Shown here one piece after another: positions 1 to 5,284 of a stretch of DNA of 5,964 nt (the first letter of the stretch is position 1; each line of letters begins with the position of its first letter). Where the stretch lies: contig JAFLJU010000344.1 of NCBI GenBank assembly GCA_022712835.1, positions 1-5,964 on the forward strand, given 5' to 3'. The DNA is from Desulfobacteraceae bacterium (GTDB lineage Bacteria; Desulfobacterota; Desulfobacteria; Desulfobacterales; Desulfobacteraceae). Made by a program: the position numbers and the translations under genes. Below the pieces are notes generated by a model. That model worked only from the letters and a program-made list of their open reading frames with translations, was not told the DNA's origin and searched no databases.

Positions 1-385
1 TATGGGCTGCCGGGATAGGCTGCCTACGGCAAAAGGTTCGTATTTCAGGGACAACCGTGACCCAGACCGGGCGGGATAAATCCACAGGTTTGCCGATATG
101 ATCATCATATCCGTTCCAGGAGGTCCAGGTGACGACCAGAATATCTCCTGTCTTTTTTTCCCACCTGAGACTGTCATTTGACGGCACAATCGCCACAAGA
201 TTTTTATAGATTTCACTTTTCTGTGCCACCTTTGCATCTTCAATCGCATTTGAATAGGCATGTTCAAGCATGGCCTGGGTCATGACCGGTTGTGGTGAAA
301 GATGCGAGCAGGCCGATAAAACCGGAAGAATGACCAATAACAGGATGATATTTTTAAGGGGAAAACGGTTGAGTATGTTTTTCAT
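1..385 (-). CDS. Putative outer-membrane or periplasmic lipoprotein, N-terminal part (runs off the left edge)
   Basis: Reading leftward from an ATG at 385 the frame stays open for 128 codons to the window edge, so the gene is partial. The first residues (MKNILNRF...) are basic, then comes a hydrophobic stretch (IILLLVILPV), then the lipobox LSAC with Cys24, a classic type II signal peptide. The mature part starts SHLSPQPVMTQ and contains W-rich, soluble-looking sequence (KTGDILVVTWTSWNGYDD, then RPVWVTVVPEIRTFC at roughly 107-121). I do not recognise the family. The protein should be lipidated and anchored in the inner or outer membrane; no other function can be inferred. No convincing Shine-Dalgarno sequence precedes the ATG, but no better in-frame start lies upstream. 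It is transcribed in the same direction as the other minus-strand genes but is separated from the next by more than 400 bases. Confidence 0.75.
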   Translation of the reverse strand, partial: MKNILNRFPLKNIILLLVILPVLSACSHLSPQPVMTQAMLEHAYSNAIEDAKVAQKSEIYKNLVAIVPSNDSLRWEKKTGDILVVTWTSWNGYDDHIGKPVDLSRPVWVTVVPEIRTFCRRQPIPAAH

Positions 386-594
386 GGTACAAGGATTCTT
401 TTTTCATGTTTTTTCTCTTCTGTTTTAACAAGGGGCGTTGATTGAAAAGTTACAACTAACAGATCCTCTTATTGCTTAGGAAGTAAATTTTTTAAGTTGT
501 ATTTTTGTTGAAATATTGTTCCTTTCATAAATGGAGTGAAGTGCTTCCCCGGAGGTAAAGCAAATAGTTCATCAAAAGCTCCTTTTGTTGGATA

Positions 595-707
595 AGGGCT
601 ATCATCCTTATTGCTGCTAAAGCTTCATCGCTAACATATTATCGTGCGATTGTCCATCCCGTGCCCGACGTCCTGGTTACCAAAATCCCCGGTGAAATCC
701 GGTTCAT
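595..707 (-). pseudogene. Degenerate short-ORF repeat, copy 1
   Basis: This 113-base segment is a second copy of the sequence at 5585-5685. The last 16 bases in gene sense are identical, and a 43-base core (632-674 against 5607-5649) matches at 38 positions. Read on the minus strand from the ATG at 707, it gives MNRISPGILVTRTSGTGW, then TIAR, a TAA stop, and YVSDEALAAIRMIAL. Copy 2 gives the same peptide in the same frame, with conservative changes (S/T, I/V) and two synonymous changes across the Ala-Arg codons. Length differences between copies are multiples of three: 15 bases missing and 3 added in copy 2. That pattern suggests an ancestral coding sequence, although each copy now has its own stop codons. 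Function and family are unknown to me. Confidence 0.6.
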
Positions 708-746
708 TTTTCTTGTTTAGCCTTTCTCAAAAATAGCTTAACTCAG

Positions 747-764
747 CCTCCAGCTTTTTGGAGG
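747..764 (-). terminator. Weak hairpin downstream of the LCIB-like gene
   Basis: CCTCCA (747-752) and TGGAGG (759-764) form a perfect 6-bp stem with a 6-nt loop, about 45 bases after the stop of the 810-1997 gene. On the minus strand the nearest T-run (ATTTTTG) comes about 14 bases after the stem, so it is at best a weak intrinsic terminator. A GTTAAGC box next to the stem fits the attC R' consensus, but no matching R'' partner was found. Confidence 0.3.
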
Positions 765-809
765 AGGATCACATCGCAGGCCGCCATAATAGTGGTAATA
801 AACAAAAGT

Positions 810-1997
810 CTATTTGGGTGACAGTATATCAAACTTTGGTGATGCAAACATGCGTTTTATTTCTTCCTTCAGATTGGTTTCATCCGGGTTCTTTATGCTT
901 TGTTCCATGAGCAGAGCGAACAATGCCTTCTGCTCCAGGGGATACCGGAAATCAGCACTTGAGTTATCCCGTATCTGTATATGTGCTGCCCAGGGTACAA
1001 AATAGGTGGTTGCCGGATAATTTTTATACTCGGATATATCAATATTGAGTCCTGAAATGTATAGAAGATTCTTCCCTGCGTATTCCTTTCCCCGGCGGAT
1101 GGATTCGACAGCTCTTGCAAACTCATTCTGGATGTTGACCTTTGCAGCCCTGAGCAGTGGATTCCGGGAGGTGACGATTCGGGGCATGAAATCTATGATG
1201 TTTCGTTCAAGAAAAATACTTTCATCGGTTTCATGAAAATTTTCACGGAAAAAGAACAGGTCCTCGGTCAGATGATCCCCAATACATTCACCATTCCCTG
1301 ATTTCCATTCATAGCCCTTAAAATCCATTTGTTTTCTGAATCCTTCGGTCACTTCAAAGGACTGCATGGTACTGGAAGCCTCAAGAGGATGGATACACCC
1401 GTCTTCACTAAATTTTGCAATATTCTCAAGCCTTAAGACCAGACCGTTCTTTACCGGGTGAGTAAAAAAGTCGATAAAGGAATTTTTTGCTGTAATCGTA
1501 AAAACTCCGGTATCGGTTATCGTAAGAAAAATCCGATCCTTGGCAAACTGATATTGCTCAAGATAGGGTGTAATCACGTGAGAGAGTTTTCCGCAGGAAA
1601 CAGAGGTACTTTTGTCAATCAATCGAGACCTTTGGAAGGTTCCGTAAATTCCGGTAACAGGATCATACCCCACATGACTTGTCTGGACAATCACCGAGTC
1701 TTCTCCGTGGCTGGCATGAGGTGCATGTCTGTCAATGGCCATGATACCACCGACACGGCCGTGATTGAACGGGAAAGTCCCAAAATGTTTTGTCAGCAAA
1801 ATGATGGGGAGTCCCTGGTTTTCATCAGAGCAGAATGCTCTGGAGGGCATGATAAGCCCCTTCCTGAATCCAAGCCGGATGCACAGGTTATAGAGCCGGG
1901 GGACAAATTCAGGATAGGGAATGGCCATACCGTCTACAGTAAACGGTGCCATCTCGCGTAAAATCGGTACTTTAGGATAAGGCTTTGTTGATATCAT
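810..1997 (-). CDS. LCIB-like (limiting-CO2-inducible B/C type) beta-carbonic-anhydrase-domain protein
   Basis: This is a 395-residue soluble protein with no signal peptide or membrane segment. Residues 55-137 follow the layout of the LCIB_C_CA domain as I remember it from algal LCIB proteins: FCSDE (Cys56, Asp58, Glu59), then FGTFPFNHGRVGGI (72-85), an His-rich turn (HAPHASH, 91-97), SHVGYD (His108, Asp112), a short GIYGTF segment, and STSVSCG (Cys135). In that family the equivalent Cys, His and Cys ligate zinc, so Cys56, His108 and Cys135 are the predicted ligands. The usual CRDE motif reads CSDE here, so the Arg is replaced by Ser, which may alter or abolish CO2 hydration. The C-terminal half (about 160-395) is unrecognised; it includes a segment YFVPWAAHIQIRDNSSADFRYP near 335-356. 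The start is set by a strong AGGAGA (2004-2009), 6 bases before the ATG. The upstream spacer to the attC-like R' box is only about 40 bases, with no obvious promoter. Assignment is by motif pattern, not alignment. Confidence 0.65.
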   Translation of the reverse strand: MISTKPYPKVPILREMAPFTVDGMAIPYPEFVPRLYNLCIRLGFRKGLIMPSRAFCSDENQGLPIILLTKHFGTFPFNHGRVGGIMAIDRHAPHASHGEDSVIVQTSHVGYDPVTGIYGTFQRSRLIDKSTSVSCGKLSHVITPYLEQYQFAKDRIFLTITDTGVFTITAKNSFIDFFTHPVKNGLVLRLENIAKFSEDGCIHPLEASSTMQSFEVTEGFRKQMDFKGYEWKSGNGECIGDHLTEDLFFFRENFHETDESIFLERNIIDFMPRIVTSRNPLLRAAKVNIQNEFARAVESIRRGKEYAGKNLLYISGLNIDISEYKNYPATTYFVPWAAHIQIRDNSSADFRYPLEQKALFALLMEQSIKNPDETNLKEEIKRMFASPKFDILSPK

Positions 1998-2003
1998 GAT
2001 CTA

Positions 2004-2009
2004 TCTCCT
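2004..2009 (-). promoter_or_regulatory. Ribosome binding site of the LCIB-like gene
   Basis: The minus strand reads AGGAGA, followed by a 6-base spacer and the ATG at 1997. This strong Shine-Dalgarno match fixes the start of the 395-residue protein. Confidence 0.75.
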
Positions 2010-2035
2010 CTGTGTCGTTTCAATGAATATATCAT

Positions 2036-2154
2036 ATAACGCCTGCATCGTCAGCGGCGTAGATGATGATTGATTAAAGATGGCCCTTTTTTCGGAGCTT
2101 TGGGCAAAGCGCTCTCGAAGGCGCTATAGCCGTCCGCGTATATGCTGTTGTTAT
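2036..2154 (-). other. attC-like recombination site (candidate A)
   Basis: Three nested inverted repeats with attC-like spacing: ATAAC (2036-2040) pairs with GTTAT (2150-2154); four bases inward on both sides GCAT (2045-2048) pairs with ATGC (2142-2145); four to five bases further in GCGGCG (2054-2059) pairs with CGTCCGC (2131-2137) with one unpaired base. This matches the R''-L''-L'-R' layout with an extrahelical base in the L arm, read in the minus direction. The 71-nt inner region contains its own small hairpins and would be the variable terminal structure. Total span 119 nt is within the known attC size range. In minus sense the R'' box reads AAATAACAA and contains a TAA stop, as is common in cassettes. 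The LCIB-like gene begins about 40 bases after R'. No integrase is in the window. Confidence 0.5.
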
Positions 2155-2457
2155 TTTTTCATTTTCTGATAATTCTTTTTGCCCGAGTCTATATTTACCT
2201 TGCTTAGTCACTTCCATTGCCCGTGCCCATGGCCGCCATTTGACCTCAAGTTCATAACCCACTCGCCGGAATGCTCTTCTGACAATCTCAGTCACAATCC
2301 CACCATTGGGTAATGTCTCTCCGTAGTAGGGTTCCCAATTCCCAGTGGCAAGGACGATCTTGGCCTTTTCCGCCCCTTTAGCATCCGTTGTCAACGTGAT
2401 AAACACGAGCCCTGTCATCATTACAATCATGCTCAAATTACGGAATGTTGTTTTCAT
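2074..2457 (-). pseudogene. Truncated family 3 periplasmic solute-binding protein
   Basis: The 127-residue frame starts with a Sec signal peptide (hydrophobic 9-22, likely cleavage after AKGA near residue 29). Residues 33-89 follow the N-lobe of SBP_bac_3 proteins: LATGNWEPYYGE, GGIVTEIVRRAFRRVGYELEVKW as two adjacent segments, then PWARAMEVTKQGKY. Intact members are about 240-280 residues, so the rest of the N-lobe and the whole C-lobe are missing. After KQGKY the sequence (RLGQKELSEN...) has no family character and the frame runs into the attC-like element. One frame over, a plausible SBP-like tail (NIDSGKKNYQKMKK, then TAA) ends exactly inside the R''-like box. I infer an internal deletion that joined the 5' part to the last codons out of frame. 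An AAGG (2464-2467) six bases before the ATG supports the start. Probably non-functional. Confidence 0.7.
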
Positions 2458-2547
2458 AGTAATCCTTTCAGTCTTTCATTGTAGAATCGTTTCAACCTGA
2501 GATTGTTCCGTACTGCATGAGTATTCTCTGAAAAAAAATAATCGCGG

Positions 2548-2598
2548 TGCTGACCTGCGCCGTGAACATGAAAATATGAGGTTTATCGCACGTCAGCA
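2548..2598 (+). terminator. Stem-loop, possible bidirectional terminator
   Basis: TGCTGACCTGCG (2548-2559) pairs with CGCACGTCAGCA (2587-2598): 11 of 12 positions with one G-G mismatch, around a 27-nt loop. On the plus strand TTTTTGTTGTTTT follows the stem directly; on the minus strand an ATTATTTTTTTT run follows after about 5-6 bases, so it could stop transcription both ways. The flanks AAAATAAT and TTGTTTT are also near-complementary at an equal 5-base distance, which gives it a weak attC-like look. The long loop is unusual for a terminator. Confidence 0.45.
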
Positions 2599-2633
2599 TT
2601 TTTGTTGTTTTAAAAAAAGATACTTGAAATGAT

Positions 2634-2677
2634 CTCTTAGAAGGCCTATTTTGGTATCAAAATGGACCCGCTAAGAG
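2634..2677. repeat. 44-bp near-palindromic hairpin
   Basis: CTCTTAG (2634-2640) pairs perfectly with CTAAGAG (2671-2677). After a symmetrical 2-nt internal loop (AA against CG), GGCCTATTTTG (2643-2653) pairs with CAAAATGGACC (2658-2668) with one mismatch and one wobble, closed by a GTAT tetraloop. On the plus strand CGATTTTTC follows, so it could act as a terminator for plus-strand transcription. The structure is longer than a typical terminator and could be a REP- or MITE-type repeat or the fold of a small RNA. Confidence 0.5.
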
Positions 2678-2869
2678 CGATTTTTCATGCTTTTCGAAAT
2701 TTTTATCCATATTAACAGTGGGTTATATGGGTTCACTTGGTCCGGCCCCAATTGACCAATTGCATTCAGAAAAGAGTTGTCGAATATGGGGAATAGCTAC
2801 TCACAAATGTCTTGAAGGATGTCTCAGGTTCCGGCTGTTGACTATTGGAGTGGATGTTTTTTAATCAAT

Positions 2870-3796
2870 TCAGTTATTAAGGGTTTTATTCTGAGCATTA
2901 TAAATATTGATCCGGCCTTTTCCACTGCCTTTAGCCTGGTACATGGCGCTGTCTGCATTATGAAGAATTTCATCTGCATCTCTTGATTCAGGACCAAATT
3001 GAGCAATGCCTATGCTTACACCTATTATTATTGACTTGCCTTGGTTTTCATAGGGTTGCTGGATAATATCCAATATTTTTTGAGCAATCTTTTCAGATTG
3101 TATAGAATCTGTCAGTGGTTCAATTACTACAGCAAACTCATCACCACCAAGTCTGGCTACAAAATCTGTTTCCCGTAATGTGGAAGTCATACGATGGGCA
3201 ACTTGCTGAAGCACAAAATCTCCCATGTGATGTCCATATTTATCATTAGCATCCTTAAAGCCGTCCAAGTCCAAATAGAACAGACTGCCAATTTTATTTG
3301 ACCGCCAGCATCTTGCCATCACTTCCGTCATAAATTCGTTAAAACGCATCCGGTTGGCAAGTCCGGTAAGGAAATCTTGAGTAGCCATCTGTTTAAGTTG
3401 TTCCTGAACTCGACGAATTTCACTGACATCATTGAACCAGGACAGAATAAATCTTATATCTTCGATCCAGATGGCAATCATATTGATTTGAGTCCAAAAG
3501 AATGAACCATCCGCCCGGTTCATCAGCATGTCATAGTTTTTTACTGGACGATGTTGACTTAACTCCTGAATGACCCAACGAATATCATCCTGATCATGGT
3601 AGTAATTGACACTATCGCTTCCCAGCATATCTTTGGCAGGTTTACCCCACATTTGAGCCAGGGTGGAATTGACATAAACAATTTTACCATCATAATATCT
3701 TGAAATAGAAACCCCTATTGGACTTGCATCCAATATGTGTTTTAGTTGCTCTTTGCTGGCCAGAACATCAGCAACCTTTTGAGTTGTATCCATCAT
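2870..3796 (-). CDS. PAS-GGDEF diguanylate cyclase
   Basis: This 308-residue cytoplasmic protein has no membrane segment. A PAS sensor domain occupies about residues 14-128 (LDASPIGVSIS, YVNSTLAQMWG, then the PAC-like ADGSFFWTQINMIAIW). A short coiled linker (EIRRVQEQLKQMA, 126-138) leads to a full GGDEF domain, about 139-302, opening with DFLTGLANRMRF. Catalytic features are intact: LDLDGFKDANDKYGH (metal and guanine-binding region, 175-189), ARLGGDEFAVV with the signature at 217-221, and the ending AMYQAKGSGKGRI. An allosteric I-site RETD (208-211) lies five residues before GGDEF, so product inhibition by c-di-GMP is expected. It should condense two GTP into c-di-GMP in response to whatever the PAS domain senses; no cofactor can be deduced. 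The start has only a weak purine stretch before it, and Met2 at 3793 is an equal alternative. The neighbours give no target. Confidence 0.93.
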   Translation of the reverse strand: MMDTTQKVADVLASKEQLKHILDASPIGVSISRYYDGKIVYVNSTLAQMWGKPAKDMLGSDSVNYYHDQDDIRWVIQELSQHRPVKNYDMLMNRADGSFFWTQINMIAIWIEDIRFILSWFNDVSEIRRVQEQLKQMATQDFLTGLANRMRFNEFMTEVMARCWRSNKIGSLFYLDLDGFKDANDKYGHHMGDFVLQQVAHRMTSTLRETDFVARLGGDEFAVVIEPLTDSIQSEKIAQKILDIIQQPYENQGKSIIIGVSIGIAQFGPESRDADEILHNADSAMYQAKGSGKGRINIYNAQNKTLNN

Positions 3797-3922
3797 ATTA
3801 GTCTTTTATTTTTCATATTATTAGTCAGAATATCAGGTTTCAAATTAATTTGGTACTTTTAAGAAAATTAAGTTTTGTAATAAGGACATGTTTGAATTTC
3901 CCAAGAATCTGGCAACCCATAT

Positions 3923-3972
3923 CCTCAACCCGAACATCACCGGTGGAACCAGGTGCATGTTGATTGTTAAAT
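3923..3972 (-). other. Short attC-like inverted repeat (candidate C)
   Basis: AACATCACC (3933-3941) pairs with GGTGCATGTT (3952-3961) over nine pairs with one extrahelical base. Flanking boxes sit 3-4 bases outside: CCTCAAC (3923-3929) and GTTAAAT (3966-3972). In minus sense this reads ATTTAAC (perfect RYYYAAC), a spacer, the L''/L' stem, and GTTGAGG (six of seven to GTTRRRY). It lies between the EamA gene and the PAS-GGDEF gene, where a cassette boundary would be. At 50 nt it is shorter than usual attC sites, so it may be chance or a deleted site. Confidence 0.3.
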
Positions 3973-4012
3973 CCATATTAAATTCTTAAAGTGCTGTTTC
4001 TAAGGCCAAAAA

Positions 4013-4056
4013 CGTTAACCTATTTGAAATATTGTTTTATTCAGAACGTGTTATCG
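4013..4056 (-). other. Inverted repeat at the EamA stop codon
   Basis: CGTTAAC (4013-4019) and GTTATCG (4050-4056) pair at six of seven positions. The inner segments TTTGAAAT and ATTCAGAA are partly complementary with an unpaired base. In minus sense the left arm CGATAAC contains the TAA stop of the EamA gene, the same arrangement as at 5066-5070. At 44 nt and with few base pairs it could equally be a weak terminator or chance. Confidence 0.2.
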
Positions 4057-4896
4057 ATTAAATTTCAGCATTCCTACCCCAAGCAATGTAAATATCGTGG
4101 CACATATTTTTATTAAATCAAGGCGTTCCTTGAGCCCGAAAACACCAAATAGCAAAGCAAATATGATACTTATTTCTCTTAACGCGGTAACCAATGCGAT
4201 TGGAGCTAATGTAAACGCCCAGATGACTAATGCATAGGCGGTAAACGATGCAGCACCTCCACAAAGTGCCAGGCGATAATTTTGATTAACAACTTTTTTT
4301 ATAAGACCCGGTCGAATGACCCTCATAATTCCCGCAAAAATTATTCCATTAAGAATTGACAAGCAGCTATAAAACCCAAGTGCAGAGCCCGCTTCTCGTG
4401 CGCCTAAACCGTCTACTAACGAATAAGCGGCAATAAATCCGCCGGTAATCACTGCGAATGATGCGGCTCGTCCATTCCGCATGCCGTCGCTGCGACGCAC
4501 CAACGTTAAGCTCATTATGCCTGTTCCAATCATGATAATCGCCGCCAGTTCAAACTGGGAAAGATGAATCCCAAGCAACAGAACAGAAATTCCAGCCACA
4601 AGTAGAGGGGCAACACCACGTGCTAAAGGGTATACCTGGCTTAAATCACCAATGCGATAGGAATATAGGAGAAATAATTGATAACCGGTATGCAACATGG
4701 CTCCTGCAATTATATAAGGAATTGAATCTATTTTTGGCAAGGAGGAGTATAATAGTCCGACAGCAGCAAAGGGCAGATGGCCAACCACAACTGCGGTCAT
4801 GCTCATGTGCGTGTCATCTGTCCGTTTAACCAAAAAATTCCAGGTGGCATGTAGTAGTGCTGCCAATAGTACAACGAGCATTATATTGAAGGCCAT
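4051..4896 (-). CDS. EamA/DMT-superfamily transporter
   Basis: This 281-residue integral inner-membrane protein has the usual length and two-repeat layout of DMT (drug/metabolite) transporters, about ten hydrophobic segments. Repeat one runs about 1-133 and repeat two about 144-279. Typical marks are LHATWNFLVKR (15-25) after the first helix, SYRIGDLSQVYPLARGVAPLL (starting at 79) entering the fourth helix region, and ALREISIIFALLFGVFGLKER (238-258), the characteristic LRE...KER ending of the second repeat. A basic loop (RRSDGMRNGR, 134-143) links the halves. Such proteins export or import small metabolites; the substrate cannot be read from the sequence. TGGAG (4904-4908) lies 7-8 bases before the ATG and supports this start. 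The gene appears intact and stands alone. Confidence 0.9.
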   Translation of the reverse strand: MAFNIMLVVLLAALLHATWNFLVKRTDDTHMSMTAVVVGHLPFAAVGLLYSSLPKIDSIPYIIAGAMLHTGYQLFLLYSYRIGDLSQVYPLARGVAPLLVAGISVLLLGIHLSQFELAAIIMIGTGIMSLTLVRRSDGMRNGRAASFAVITGGFIAAYSLVDGLGAREAGSALGFYSCLSILNGIIFAGIMRVIRPGLIKKVVNQNYRLALCGGAASFTAYALVIWAFTLAPIALVTALREISIIFALLFGVFGLKERLDLIKICATIFTLLGVGMLKFNR

Positions 4897-4903
4897 TTTT
4901 TAT

Positions 4904-4908
4904 CTCCA
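4904..4908 (-). promoter_or_regulatory. Ribosome binding site of the EamA gene
   Basis: The minus strand reads TGGAG, followed by an A/T-rich spacer of 7 bases before the ATG at 4896. It decides the start of the transporter. Confidence 0.65.
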
Positions 4909-4944
4909 GAGTTGTTTTTCAATTCGACCACACTCTTATATTTC

Positions 4945-4972
4945 TATATATCTGTCAACCTGGTTTTTTCAA
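4945..4972 (-). promoter_or_regulatory. Candidate sigma-70 promoter for the EamA gene
   Basis: In minus sense TTGAAA (4972-4967) is followed, after 16 bases, by TATATA (4950-4945), about 50 bases before the transporter start. Both boxes are close to consensus, but the region is AT-rich and such matches are frequent there. A perfect TTGACA (4958-4953) also lies inside, but only 12 bases from a TATAAG. Confidence 0.35.
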
Positions 4973-5012
4973 AGGAAAAGCCTTTAAAGTATTCTTTGAT
5001 TTTATTGACTGC

Positions 5013-5070
5013 GGGGCTCGTTGTAAATCAGCCGCACACTTTTTGCGTCGGCTGAATTTGGCTTGTTATA
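5013..5070 (-). other. attC-like site lacking a normal R' box (candidate B)
   Basis: AAATCAGCCG (5025-5034) and CGGCTGAATTT (5049-5059) form a ten-pair stem with one extrahelical base and a 14-nt loop. Outside it, TGTTATA (5064-5070; TATAACA in minus sense) fits an R''-type box and overlaps the TAA stop of the VOC fragment. This is the arrangement seen in gene cassettes. On the other side, where R' (GTTRRRY) should follow a 5-nt spacer, the minus strand reads ACAACGAGCC: the CG is there but the TT is lost. Outer segments GGCTCGTTGT (5015-5024) and GGCTTGTTAT (5060-5069) are direct repeats at 8 of 10. I read it as an attC remnant whose R' side was replaced. Confidence 0.45.
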
Positions 5071-5284
5071 CGCTTTCTTTGAATTTCATATCACCATTCT
5101 CTATAAACTCAAACATTGGCCCCCAAGCCACTTCCCAGTAATAACCATCAAGATCAGAGAAATATCCGCTGAACCTGTGGCTCGCCCGGTGTATTTTAAT
5201 TGTTGGAATTAAAAACGCAATCGTCCCAAACCTGTTAAAGAAAGCCAAATGAATCCCTATACCGCGCTCACCTGGTGTAGTCAT
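5066..5284 (-). pseudogene. C-terminal remnant of a VOC (glyoxalase/bleomycin-resistance fold) protein
   Basis: Seventy-two codons remain; intact single-domain members are about 120-150 residues. The segment SGYFSDLDGYYWEVAWGP (39-56) is the hallmark C-terminal strand motif of this family, whose EVAW glutamate is usually a metal ligand. The N-terminal part (TPGERGIGIHLAFFN) resembles the middle of such proteins, but the stretch expected between it and the motif is shortened, and the usual WGG before SGYF is replaced by RASHRF. I infer an internal deletion plus drift. There is no good ribosome binding site, and the apparent start lies inside the overlapping Fic remnant. The stop codon sits in the R''-like box of the element at 5013-5070. 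It is probably not a functional enzyme. Confidence 0.65.

Larger units (their letters stand above)
386..809. other. Intergenic region without an intact gene
   Basis: No intact ORF with a credible start and homology is visible on either strand. The region holds a degenerate repeated ORF remnant (595-707) and a small hairpin (747-764), listed separately. Reading on the minus strand past the repeat, another frame across roughly 594-474 stays open and ends ...KYNLKNLLPKQ before a TAA. It may be a decayed continuation of the repeat locus, but I cannot assign it. The stretch 386-470 shows nothing I can interpret. Confidence 0.6.
2458..2869. other. Intergenic region with two tandem hairpins, no gene
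   Basis: No ORF longer than about 20 codons with a credible start is visible on either strand. The region contains the SBP ribosome binding site (about 2464-2467), two long inverted repeats (2548-2598 and 2634-2677) and a shorter imperfect one, CCATATTAAC against GTTATATGG, near 2708-2730. The remaining part up to 2869 shows nothing I can interpret. Confidence 0.6.

Noticed and set aside
345..400. A 17-codon leader-like ORF (MKKESLYHEKHTQPFSP) overlapping the lipoprotein start
   Set aside because: It has no ribosome binding site, no regulatory codon run and no terminator-antiterminator pair around it.
893..1126. A 77-codon minus-strand frame inside the LCIB-like gene
   Set aside because: It lies fully within the larger gene in another frame and has low-complexity, shadow-type composition.
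1458..1961. A 167-codon open frame on the plus strand opposite the LCIB-like gene
   Set aside because: It is antisense to a gene with strong motifs and a good ribosome binding site; its peptide has no family character and it has no Shine-Dalgarno sequence.
2660..2712. A 17-codon minus-strand ORF (MDKNFEKHEKSLLAGPF) overlapping the 44-bp hairpin
   Set aside because: It is very short, lacks a ribosome binding site and half of it is hairpin sequence; I cannot support it as a gene.
2740..2762. CCAATTGA/CCAATTGC short direct repeat
   Set aside because: Too short and of low complexity; no link to any gene or larger structure.
4935..4958. TTGACA followed by TATAAG on the minus strand upstream of EamA
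   Set aside because: The spacing is 12 bases, too short for a sigma-70 promoter; the overlapping TTGAAA/TATATA pair at 16 bases is preferred.
4620..4987. Two short plus-strand frames across the EamA gene start
   Set aside because: They overlap the transporter on the opposite strand and show no domain, start signal or plausible protein composition.
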